Positions 17,676-25,381 of a DNA stretch of 64,000 bases are shown here, piece by piece. A program made the translations under genes and the position numbers. This stretch comes from Streptomyces sp. TS71-3 (GTDB taxonomy: Bacteria > Actinomycetota > Actinomycetes > Streptomycetales > Streptomycetaceae). The notes beneath the pieces are model-generated. The model saw nothing but the letters and a program-made list of their open reading frames with translations, was not told the DNA's origin and did no database searches. Position 1 is the first letter of the stretch. Each line of letters starts with the position of its first letter. The stretch covers positions 3,472,001 to 3,536,000 of the forward strand of contig NZ_BNEL01000003.1 of the NCBI RefSeq assembly GCF_018327685.1, in the 5' to 3' direction.

Positions 17676-18559
17676 CAGCCCTTCACCGCCCCGACCAGAC
17701 CGCTCACGAAGTACCGCTGGAGGCTGACGAAGAGCAGGATCACCGGGATCACCACGATCAGCGCGCCCGCCATCAGGTTGTTGTAGTGCGGCACGCTCTC
17801 CGCGGCCAGCGTCTGGAGGCCGAGCGGCAGCGTGTACGTGGACGGGTCGTTCAGCGACACCCGGGTCAGCAGGTACTCGTTCCAGGTGGGGATGGCCGTC
17901 AGCAGCGCCACCGTGATGAGCGCCGGGCGGGCCAGCGGCAGGTACACCCGGGTGAAGATGCGCAGTTCACCGGCGCCGTCCACCCGCGCGGAGTCCCGCA
18001 GCTCCTTGGGGACGGCGGCGAACGCGCCCGTCATCAGCAGCACCGACAGGGGCGCGGTGCCGTTGACGAACGGCAGCACGAGGCCGATGTGGGTGCCGAG
18101 GATGCCCATCTTGTTCTCCAGCAGCACGATCGGCAGCATCACCGTGATCCCCGGTACGAACAGCAGCGAGACGAACAGCCGGGACAGCGCGGTCCGCCCC
18201 GGGAAGCGCAGCACCGCGAAAGCGTAGCCCGCCGCCGCGTAGATGACGAGGGTGAGCACGGCGGTCAGCAGCATCACCTGGACGCTGTTGAGGAAGTAGT
18301 CGAAGAAGTGCAGCCGGTCCCAGGTGCTCACCAGGGTGTCCCAGGTGGGGTGCTGCGGGATCAGGTGCCCGCCGCGCACCACCTCGTACTGGTCCTTGAA
18401 CGCCGCCGACACCATCCACAGGAACGGATAGATGCTGACGAGCCCGTACAGGGCGAGCAGCACGCCCACGACCAGGCGTGCCAGCCGCCGGCGGGTCCGC
18501 GCGGCGCCGTCCGCGGAGTGGGCGGACGGGGCGGCCGGCGCCGTGGAGATCGTCGTCAT
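17675..18559 (-). CDS. Carbohydrate ABC transporter permease (MalG-like)
   Basis: A 294-residue inner-membrane permease with six predicted helices. The family's cytoplasmic EAA-like loop reads ELRDSARVDGAGELRIFTRV (about 200-219), and the typical C-terminus is YFVSGLVGAVKG. The ATG at 18559 overlaps the stop of the upstream permease. It pairs with that permease and the lipoprotein to import a sugar. No ATPase is encoded here, so a shared MsiK-type ATPase, usual in Streptomyces, probably drives it. Confidence 0.93.
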   Translation of the reverse strand: MTTISTAPAAPSAHSADGAARTRRRLARLVVGVLLALYGLVSIYPFLWMVSAAFKDQYEVVRGGHLIPQHPTWDTLVSTWDRLHFFDYFLNSVQVMLLTAVLTLVIYAAAGYAFAVLRFPGRTALSRLFVSLLFVPGITVMLPIVLLENKMGILGTHIGLVLPFVNGTAPLSVLLMTGAFAAVPKELRDSARVDGAGELRIFTRVYLPLARPALITVALLTAIPTWNEYLLTRVSLNDPSTYTLPLGLQTLAAESVPHYNNLMAGALIVVIPVILLFVSLQRYFVSGLVGAVKG

Positions 18560-19581
18560 GTCTTGCTCCGCAGGGCTCGCAGATTGATCAGTGCCAGGAT
18601 CAGCGCGGCGGCGAACAGCAGCCAGCCGAGCGCGCTCGCCAGGCCCAGGGTCGGCGCCAGGTCCTTCAGGAACGCCAGGCGGTACGCTTCCAGGCCGAGC
18701 ACGTTGGTGTGGTCGCCGGGGCCGCCGTCCGTCATCACCAGGAACGTCTGGAAGCCCTGGAGTGACTCGCGCAGATTGAGCAGGACCACGATGGACGTGA
18801 TCGGGCGGACCAGCGGCCAGACCACGGAGGCCGTCGAGCGCCACCAGCCGGCGCCGTCGAGCTGCGCCGCCTCCAGCAGGCTGCCGTCGATGCCCTGCAA
18901 CCCGGTGAGGTACAGCAGCATCGCCACCGGCACCGCGCCCCAGACCGTCACCACGATCATGGTGGGCAGCGCCGTGTCCGGGTTGCCCAGCCAGCCCTGC
19001 GGCTGCTGGAGCGAGCCCAGGCCGAGCTGCCCGAGCAGGGTGTTGACCGCGCCGTCCGGTTGCAGGATGTACGTCCACGCGAAGAACACGGCGATGCCGC
19101 TGGTGACGTACGGCAGGAAGTAGACCGAGCGGAGGAAGCCCTGCATCCGCTTGGCCTGGTTGAGGAGGACGGCCAGCGGGAACGACACGACGACGGTCAG
19201 CACCGGCACGCCGATCATCACCCAGAGGGTGTTGACCGCGGCGTGCCGCACCCGGGGCGCGTAACGCGGGTCGTGCCAGAGGATGTCGGCGTAGTTGCCG
19301 AGCCCGACCCAGGTCCAGTGCGGCGTGAAGCCGTTCCACTGGGCGAAGCTCAGCGTGAAGCCGTAGCCCACCGTGTACAGGCCCATCACGCAGAACAGCA
19401 CCACGGCCGGGGCGACGAACGCGTAGCCGGCCAGGGCCTCGCGTAGCCGGGCCGAGCGCCCGCCCGAGCTGCCGGAGGACGCCTGGCCGCCGTCCGCCGC
19501 GGGCCCGCCCAGCGGCCCCGGACGGCCGCCGCCCGGGGCCCCGGCCTCGGCCGGGGCGGCGGACCGGAAAGCGGCGCTCAC
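18556..19581 (-). CDS. Sugar ABC transporter permease (MalF-like)
   Basis: A 341-residue permease. Some 50 Gly/Pro/Ser-rich residues precede six membrane helices. GIDGSLLEAAQLDGAGWWR is the EAA-like coupling loop, and LPYVTSGIAVFFAWTYILQP is typical of the family. I chose GTG 19581 because it overlaps the binding-protein stop as GTGA, the pattern shared by the neighbouring junctions. It is the second gene of the binding protein-permease-permease-dehydrogenase unit. Confidence 0.92.
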   Translation of the reverse strand: MSAAFRSAAPAEAGAPGGGRPGPLGGPAADGGQASSGSSGGRSARLREALAGYAFVAPAVVLFCVMGLYTVGYGFTLSFAQWNGFTPHWTWVGLGNYADILWHDPRYAPRVRHAAVNTLWVMIGVPVLTVVVSFPLAVLLNQAKRMQGFLRSVYFLPYVTSGIAVFFAWTYILQPDGAVNTLLGQLGLGSLQQPQGWLGNPDTALPTMIVVTVWGAVPVAMLLYLTGLQGIDGSLLEAAQLDGAGWWRSTASVVWPLVRPITSIVVLLNLRESLQGFQTFLVMTDGGPGDHTNVLGLEAYRLAFLKDLAPTLGLASALGWLLFAAALILALINLRALRSKT

Positions 19582-20960
19582 TTCGACGCCGCCCAGTAGG
19601 AGTCGATCACCTTGCGCATGTCCTGCCCGGTCTTCGCGGGCGTCGACTTCTTCAGCGGGGTGAGGTCGGCCAGCACCTCGCCGACCGGGTCCTGCTCGTA
19701 GCCCGCCGGCCGGAAGTCGTTGAGGCTCGGGTTGTAGGTCTCGCCGGGGGCTCCCTGGAAGCTGTCGATCAGCGAGCCGAGCGTGGGTCCGAGCACCTTC
19801 ACTCCCTCGGTGCCCAGCTCGGTCGCCGGCAGGTCGATGGACTCCTTGGCGAACTGCGCGGCCACCTTCTGGCCGGACAGGAACTCCATCCACTTCCTGG
19901 CGTTGTCCGGCTGGGTGCTGGTGGACGTCAGGGTGAGCCCGGTCAGCGCCAGGGGCCCGAGGCCCCGGTGCGCAATGGCGCCGTCCTTGGGCGCGGGCAG
20001 CCCGAACGCCATCACGTCGTCGGCCTTCATCCCGTTCTGCTGGAGGAACGCGAGCGTGAACGTGCCGCCCACGTCGAAGGCGGACTTGCCCTGCGCGAAG
20101 GCCTGGTCGGCCTCGTCGATGGTGAGCGTCTGCGTGCCGGGCATCCAGTACGGGGTGAGCTGGTCGTACATGCCCAGCACCTTGGTGCCGTCGGGGGACG
20201 CGAAGTTCCGCGCGGGGTCCTCACCGAACAGCGCCTCGTACTTCTCCTTGCCGAGCTGGGCGAAGGCCAGCGGCTGGAGGACCCAGGTCAGGCCGGTCGC
20301 CTTCACCTTCAGGCCCAGGCTGACGCCGCCCTTGGAGGCGTCCTTCGCCTTCGTCTTCTTGACGTCGGCGAGGAACTCCTCCCAGGTCGCCGGGGGTTTG
20401 GTGATGCCGGCGGCGGCCAGGACGGCCTTGTTGGCGTAGACGATGCCGAAGGTGCCGGTGGTGAAGGGGACGCTGAAGCGCTGGCCCTTCTGCACGCCGT
20501 GGAGCTTGGAGTCCTTCGGCACCGACTCGCGGAAGAACTCGTCATTCACCGTGCCCGAGGTCCGTACGGCCTTCTGGAAGCGGTCGGTCCACGAGGCCGG
20601 GACCTGGCCCTTGAGGTCGGCGGCGATGCCCGCCGCCCCCAGCGAGAGGTCCTCACCGTCGGAGTGCGTCTCCAGCACGTCCGGCAGGTCGTGGGTCTTG
20701 GCCGCGCTCTGCACCTTGGTGGTGTACGCGTCGTCCGGCGTGTAGGCCTCGATGCTGACCGAGATGCCGGTCTGCTTCTTGAACTCCTTCGCCGCGGTCC
20801 GCAGCGCCGCCACGTGGGACTGCTTGAAGGTCCACATCTGAAGCGTCTTGGAGTCGCCCGAGCCGGACGAACCCCCGCACGCCGCGAGCGACGTCATCGA
20901 GAGCGCAGCGGCGAGCACGGCGGCCGCACAACGGACCTTTCTGGACACAGGTATACGCAT
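19578..20960 (-). CDS. Sugar ABC transporter substrate-binding lipoprotein
   Basis: A 460-residue lipoprotein. The signal peptide ends in a lipobox (SLAAC, Cys near residue 28) followed by GGSSGSGD. The rest is a family-1 extracellular solute-binding fold beginning LQMWTFKQSH. It captures the sugar and delivers it to the two permeases downstream. Gene order with a uronate-dehydrogenase-like enzyme suggests a uronic acid or uronate-containing oligosaccharide. It is divergent from an IclR gene and has a promoter at 21017-21045. Confidence 0.93.
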   Translation of the reverse strand: MRIPVSRKVRCAAAVLAAALSMTSLAACGGSSGSGDSKTLQMWTFKQSHVAALRTAAKEFKKQTGISVSIEAYTPDDAYTTKVQSAAKTHDLPDVLETHSDGEDLSLGAAGIAADLKGQVPASWTDRFQKAVRTSGTVNDEFFRESVPKDSKLHGVQKGQRFSVPFTTGTFGIVYANKAVLAAAGITKPPATWEEFLADVKKTKAKDASKGGVSLGLKVKATGLTWVLQPLAFAQLGKEKYEALFGEDPARNFASPDGTKVLGMYDQLTPYWMPGTQTLTIDEADQAFAQGKSAFDVGGTFTLAFLQQNGMKADDVMAFGLPAPKDGAIAHRGLGPLALTGLTLTSTSTQPDNARKWMEFLSGQKVAAQFAKESIDLPATELGTEGVKVLGPTLGSLIDSFQGAPGETYNPSLNDFRPAGYEQDPVGEVLADLTPLKKSTPAKTGQDMRKVIDSYWAASK

Positions 20961-21016
20961 GGGCCCCTACCTCGGAGATTGATCGTTCAGAAGGCCGAAT
21001 GGCGTTGGAGTGACTG

Positions 21017-21045
21017 AACTTAGGCTCGTCGTGATATAGCGTCAA
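21017..21045 (-). promoter_or_regulatory. Promoter of the sugar-uptake operon
   Basis: On the minus strand TTGACG (21040-21045) and TAAGTT (21017-21022) are 17 bp apart, a sigma-70/HrdB-like arrangement with a leader of about 50 nt. It lies in the region shared with the divergent IclR gene, so it is a likely IclR target. Confidence 0.55.
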
Positions 21046-21129
21046 GACGCACGCTGCTACTGAGGGCGGCAGTGCATGGGGTGCGTACGGGGTTCCGTCG
21101 GGTGCGCAGGTCCGGGGAGCGGAGGATCA

Positions 21130-21927
21130 GTGGATGCGGTGACAGCGGCAGCGGCCCACGGGCGCAAGGCCGATGAGGTCAAGTCCGCGGCTCGGGTGCT
21201 GGAGGTGCTCGAACTGCTGGGGCAGGACGGCGCCCGCCTCTCGCTCGCCGAGATGGCGAGCGCGATGTCCGTGCCGAAGAGCAGCCTGCACGCGATCCTG
21301 CGCACCATGGAGGCCAGGCGCTGGGTGGACCTCGACCCCTCGGGCACCCGCTACAGCCTCGGCCTGAAGGCCCTGCTCACCGGCACCGCCTACCTGGAGG
21401 GCGACGACGTGGCGAGCCTCGCGGGGCCCGTGCTCGACCTGCTGGCCGAGGAGACCGGCGAGGCCGTCCACCTGGGCAGGCTGGACGGCACGGACGTGGT
21501 CTACCTGGCCAAGCGCGAGTCACGGCACGCGCTGCGGATGTTCTCGGCGGTCGGCCGCAGGCTGCCGGCGCACGCCACGGCCCTCGGCAAGGCGGTGCTC
21601 TGCCAGTACGACGCCGCTCAGGTGCAACGCCGGCTGAGCTGGCCCCTGGAGCGGCTCACTCCGGACACCGTCACCGACCCCGACGAGCTGCTCCAGCAGC
21701 TCGCCGAGGCCCGGCTGCGCGGCTGGGCGCTGGACGACGGCGAGAACTCCGTGGACATCCGGTGCGTGGCCGTCCCGCTCGGCCCCACCTCGTCCGGCGG
21801 CGACGCGCTGAGCTGCTCCGCGCCCAAGAGCCGGATGGACGACGCGCGCCTGGAGGAGGTGGCGGATGCCGTCACCGAGGCGGCGCACTCCCTGCGCACC
21901 CTGCTCAAGCGTATCGGCCAGCACTGA
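21130..21927 (+). CDS. IclR-family transcriptional regulator
   Basis: A 265-residue IclR regulator. The winged helix-turn-helix is SLAEMASAMSVPKSSLHAIL (about 40-59). The GAF-like effector domain (about 95-260) has the usual GRRLPAHATALGKAVL motif. GTG 21130 follows GGAGGA; the ATG at 21076 is less well placed. It sits between the divergent uptake operon and the co-directional mannonate-dehydratase operon, so it probably controls both in response to a uronate or its breakdown product. Confidence 0.9.
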   Translation: MDAVTAAAAHGRKADEVKSAARVLEVLELLGQDGARLSLAEMASAMSVPKSSLHAILRTMEARRWVDLDPSGTRYSLGLKALLTGTAYLEGDDVASLAGPVLDLLAEETGEAVHLGRLDGTDVVYLAKRESRHALRMFSAVGRRLPAHATALGKAVLCQYDAAQVQRRLSWPLERLTPDTVTDPDELLQQLAEARLRGWALDDGENSVDIRCVAVPLGPTSSGGDALSCSAPKSRMDDARLEEVADAVTEAAHSLRTLLKRIGQH

Positions 21928-22088
21928 GACGGCCCGTGACCGGGCATCGAAGAGGGAGAGTCCAGGGGTGCCCCGGACGCTGTCGGGCGCAGGTCATCCG
22001 ATGTATTTTGGTAGGTGCGTTGACAAAATCGAGAGCTATGCGTTCGGATACTAGGACGTCATTCTGATACCTGCATGCGGGAGTTCGC

Positions 22089-23372
22089 ATGGCTCAGCCT
22101 GATGCCTCAGCCGACCTCCTCGCCCCGGCCCCCTGGGTCGAGGAGCGCGGCGCAAAGATCCGCATCACGGCCGTACGCACCTTCCTGACAGCCCCGCACG
22201 GCTGCCCCCACCTCATCGTCCGCATCGAGACCAACGACCCCGGCCTCTACGGCCTCGGCTGCGCCAGCGACCCGCAGCGCACCCTCGCCGTCCGCTCGGT
22301 CCTCGACGACTACGTGGCCCCGATGCTCGCCGGGCGCGACCCCGACGACATCGAGGACATCCACCGGCTCCTGCTCAACAGCGCCTACTGGCGCGGCGGA
22401 TCGGTCACGGGCAACGCCCTCGGCGGTGTCGACGTCGCCCTGTGGGACCTCAAGGCCAAGCGGCTCGGGGCCCCGCTGTACTCGCTGTTCGGCGGCCGGG
22501 TCCGCACCGGCGCCGCTGCCTACACCCACGTCGACGGCGCCGACGCCGAGGAGATCGCCGACAAGGTCGCGGCGGCCCGCGAGCACGGCTTCGACCACGT
22601 CCGCATCCAGGCCGCCGTGCCCGGCGCGGACACCTACGGAAGCCACGGCGCCGCCGTCGACCCGGCCGCCGTCCGTGCCCGCCGGGTGCCCTGGGACTCC
22701 GCCGGCTACCTGCGTACCGTCCCGGCCGTCCTGGCACGCGTGCGCGAGATCGCCGGCGACGGCGTGGAGCTCCTGCACGACGTGCACGAGCGCCTCGACC
22801 CCCGGCAGGCGCGGGAGTTCCTGCGCCGGGTCGCCGACGTCGGCCTGTACTTCGTCGAGGACCTGCTCGCGCCCGAGGACGCCGGGCACTTCGCGCGGCT
22901 GCACGCCGTCTCGCCCGTGCCGCTCGCGGTCGGGGAACTCTTCCACGACACCGCGCAGTTCCTGCCCCTGCTGGACGGCCCCGCCATCGACTTCGCCCGG
23001 ATCCGGATCCCGACGCTCGGCGGCCTCACCCCGGCCCGCAAGATCGCCGCGGTGTGCGAGCTGCGCGGCGTCCGGCTCGCGCCGCACGGCCCCGCCGACG
23101 TCAGCCCCATCGCCCAGGCCGCGACCCTGGCCCTCGACATCAGCAGCCACGCCTTCGGCGTCCAGGAGGCCGCCACCTTCAAGCTCGCCGCCCACGACGT
23201 CTACCCCGGCACGATCGTGCCCCAAGGCGGCTCCCTCGTCCCCCGCGAGACCCCGGGCCACGGCGTCGACTTCGACGAGACCGCGGCCCGCCGCCACCCC
23301 GTGCCCGAGCCCCTCGGGCACGACCGCTGGGCCCTGCTGCGCAACACCGATGGGAGTGTGCAACGACCGTGA
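22089..23372 (+). CDS. Mannonate dehydratase-like enolase-superfamily enzyme
   Basis: A 427-residue member of the mandelate racemase/enolase superfamily close to D-mannonate dehydratase (ManD/RspA). Metal ligands are seen in LLHDVHE, YFVEDLL and LAVGELFHD, and SHAFGVQE and the Trp near the end fit ManD-like enzymes. It would dehydrate a sugar acid to a 2-keto-3-deoxy acid; whether mannonate, gluconate or another acid cannot be told. The ATG at 22089 has GGGAG nearby. A TTGACA box at 22020-22025 followed by AT-rich sequence lies in the 161-bp leader. It starts a three-gene operon. Confidence 0.85.
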   Translation: MAQPDASADLLAPAPWVEERGAKIRITAVRTFLTAPHGCPHLIVRIETNDPGLYGLGCASDPQRTLAVRSVLDDYVAPMLAGRDPDDIEDIHRLLLNSAYWRGGSVTGNALGGVDVALWDLKAKRLGAPLYSLFGGRVRTGAAAYTHVDGADAEEIADKVAAAREHGFDHVRIQAAVPGADTYGSHGAAVDPAAVRARRVPWDSAGYLRTVPAVLARVREIAGDGVELLHDVHERLDPRQAREFLRRVADVGLYFVEDLLAPEDAGHFARLHAVSPVPLAVGELFHDTAQFLPLLDGPAIDFARIRIPTLGGLTPARKIAAVCELRGVRLAPHGPADVSPIAQAATLALDISSHAFGVQEAATFKLAAHDVYPGTIVPQGGSLVPRETPGHGVDFDETAARRHPVPEPLGHDRWALLRNTDGSVQRP

Positions 23373-24028
23373 CGACCGACACCCGACGGGCACTCGTCGT
23401 GCGCGGTGGCTGGGAAGGCCACCAACCCGTGACGATCACCGACCTCTTCGTGCCGTTCCTCAAGGACGAGGGCTTCACCGTCGACGTCTCCGACTCGCTG
23501 TCCGCCTACGAGGACGCGGACCTGCTCGCCGCCACCGACCTCGTCGTGCAGTGCTGGACCATGGGCACCATCACCGCCGAGCAGAGCGCGAACCTGTCCG
23601 CCGCGGTCCGTGCGGGCACCGGCCTGGCCGGCTGGCACGGCGGCATCGTCGACGCTTTCCGCGGCGACGTGCAGTACCAGTTGCTGACCGGCGGGCAGTT
23701 CCTGATGCACCCGCCCGGCTTCCTCGACCACGAGGTGCACATCGCCCCCGAACGCTCGGACCACCCTGTCGTCGCCGGCCTCGGCGACTTCCGGGTGCAC
23801 ACCGAGCAGTACTGGGTGGCCACCGACCCGCTCGTCGACGTGCTGGCCACCAGCACCTTCGAGGCCGACGACGTGCGCGAGCGCGCGACCGTGATGCCCG
23901 CCGTGTGGGCCAGGAGCTGGGGCGCGGGGCGGGTCTTCGTCAACACGATCGGCCACAAGCCGGACGACTTCGACGTGCCCGAGGTGCGGACACTGACCGA
24001 GAGGGGACTGCTGTGGGCGAGCCGGTGA
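23369..24028 (+). CDS. ThuA-domain protein
   Basis: A 219-residue protein with a ThuA-like, glutamine-amidotransferase-fold domain across its length: ALVVRGGWEGHQP at the start, GLAGWHGGIVDAF in the middle, and GRVFVNTIGHKPDDF at the end. ThuA was named for trehalose utilisation in rhizobia, where it acts with a Gfo/Idh oxidoreductase (ThuB) on 3-keto sugars; here too the next gene is a Gfo/Idh/MocA enzyme. GTG 23369 overlaps the preceding stop as GTGA. A role in keto-sugar or glycoside degradation is inferred. Confidence 0.85.
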   Translation: MTTDTRRALVVRGGWEGHQPVTITDLFVPFLKDEGFTVDVSDSLSAYEDADLLAATDLVVQCWTMGTITAEQSANLSAAVRAGTGLAGWHGGIVDAFRGDVQYQLLTGGQFLMHPPGFLDHEVHIAPERSDHPVVAGLGDFRVHTEQYWVATDPLVDVLATSTFEADDVRERATVMPAVWARSWGAGRVFVNTIGHKPDDFDVPEVRTLTERGLLWASR

Positions 24029-25116
24029 AGCCGCTGCGCGTCGGCATGGTGGGCGCGGGGAAGATCAGCGGCGCCTACCTGGACACCCTGGCCCGGCTGG
24101 ACAACGTGCGCCTGACCGCCGTCACGGACCTCGACCCCGGCCGCGCCGAGCAGGCCGCCCTGAAGGCCGGCGGGGAGGTCGCCGTCGCCCCGTCCGTCGT
24201 CGACCTCGCCGGCCGGGACGACGTGGACGCCGTCCTCAACCTCACGATCCCGGCCGCGCACGCCTCGGTCGCGCTCACCGCGCTCTCGGCCGGCAAGCAC
24301 GTCTACGGCGAGAAGCCCCTCACGGCGAACCGCGGCGAGGCCGAGTCCGTGCTGGCCGCCGCCCGCGCCGGCGGCCTGCGGGTCGGCTGCGCCCCGGACA
24401 CCGTCCTCGGCACCGGCACCCAGACCGCCCGCAAGGCCGTCGATGACGGGCTCATCGGCGCGCCCGTCGCCGCCACCGCGTTCATGACGACCCCCGGCCA
24501 CGAGGCCTGGCACCCCGACCCGGAGTTCTACTACCAGCCAGGCGGCGGCCCGCTGCTCGACATGGGCCCCTACTACCTCTCCGCGCTGGTGCACCTGCTC
24601 GGCCCGGTCGCCCGCGTCACCGGCGCCGCGTCCCGGCCGCGTGCGGAGCGGGCGATCGGCAGCGGCCCGCGCGCCGGCGAGGTCTTCCCGGTCGAGGTCG
24701 ACACGCACGTCACGGGCGTCCTCGAGCACGCGGGCGGGGCGCTGTCCACCCTCGTGATGAGCTTCGACATCCACGCCGCACGGCTGCCGAGGATCGAGGT
24801 GCACGGCACGGAGGCCTCCCTCTCGGTCCCCGACCCCAACCGCTTCGACGGCCCCGTGGAGCTGTACCGGCAGGGCGTCTGGCAGGAGTTGCCGGTGTCG
24901 GCCGGCTACCCCGAGGGCGGCCGGGGCACCGGGCTCGCCGACCTCGCCGCGGCCCTGGCCGAGGGCCGCCCGCACCGCGCCTCGGCTGAACTCGCCGGGC
25001 ACGTCCTCGACGTGATGCTCACGCTGCTCGACTCCGCCCACCAGGGCGCCGCACTTGCGGTGCACAGCACCTGCGAGCGCCCCGCGCCCGTGGTGAACGC
25101 CGCGGCGACGCCGTAG
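24013..25116 (+). CDS. Gfo/Idh/MocA oxidoreductase
   Basis: A 367-residue NAD(P)-dependent dehydrogenase with Rossmann motif GAGKISGAY (about residues 13-21), the EKP motif in YGEKPLT (about 99-105), and DMGPYYLSAL holding the usual active-site region. GTG 24013 has GAGGGGA upstream and overlaps the ThuA gene by 16 nt; GTG 24025 would give a GTGA overlap and is an alternative. The pair with ThuA resembles ThuAB-type keto-glycoside systems. It ends the operon before a strong hairpin. Confidence 0.87.
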   Translation: MGEPVKPLRVGMVGAGKISGAYLDTLARLDNVRLTAVTDLDPGRAEQAALKAGGEVAVAPSVVDLAGRDDVDAVLNLTIPAAHASVALTALSAGKHVYGEKPLTANRGEAESVLAAARAGGLRVGCAPDTVLGTGTQTARKAVDDGLIGAPVAATAFMTTPGHEAWHPDPEFYYQPGGGPLLDMGPYYLSALVHLLGPVARVTGAASRPRAERAIGSGPRAGEVFPVEVDTHVTGVLEHAGGALSTLVMSFDIHAARLPRIEVHGTEASLSVPDPNRFDGPVELYRQGVWQELPVSAGYPEGGRGTGLADLAAALAEGRPHRASAELAGHVLDVMLTLLDSAHQGAALAVHSTCERPAPVVNAAATP

Positions 25117-25163
25117 CCGGCGCGGCCCGGACTGGCCGCCCGCGAAAGGCACCGCACAGATAG

Positions 25164-25195
25164 GGCGGCAGGAAGAAGAGGGCCTTCCTGCCGCC
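25164..25195 (+). terminator. Strong terminator after the dehydratase-ThuA-oxidoreductase operon
   Basis: GGCGGCAGGAAG (25164-25175) and CTTCCTGCCGCC (25184-25195) form a perfect 12-bp stem with an 8-nt loop, followed by TTCTGCTG. It lies 47 bases after the oxidoreductase stop and separates this operon from the GH38-like gene. Confidence 0.85.
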
Positions 25196-25320
25196 TTCTG
25201 CTGCCCGGAACACGTCACTTGAATTAATTGACGAACTCGACAGAAAGTGGTCTGCAATTCGGCTGACAATGCATCGGACGCCCCTGACCACCAGCGAGAA
25301 GATGGAAGGCGCGCAAGACG

Positions 25321-25349
25321 TTGACTTGATAACACACTTGGTTTTACAT
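25321..25349 (+). promoter_or_regulatory. Promoter of the GH38-like/ROK operon
   Basis: TTGACT (25321-25326) and TTACAT (25344-25349) are 17 bp apart, 33 bp before the GH38-like start. The surrounding 25205-25350 is much richer in A+T than the genes and holds an AATTAATT palindrome at 25222-25229, a possible regulator site. Confidence 0.5.
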
Positions 25350-25381
25350 GTCGGTGACCCGCTGGACAGGGAGGGCCGCCG

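Noticed and set aside
22020..22055. TTGACA box with GATACT as a promoter for the mannonate-dehydratase operon
   Set aside because: The spacing of 21 bp is too long, so I mention only the -35-like box and do not list a promoter.
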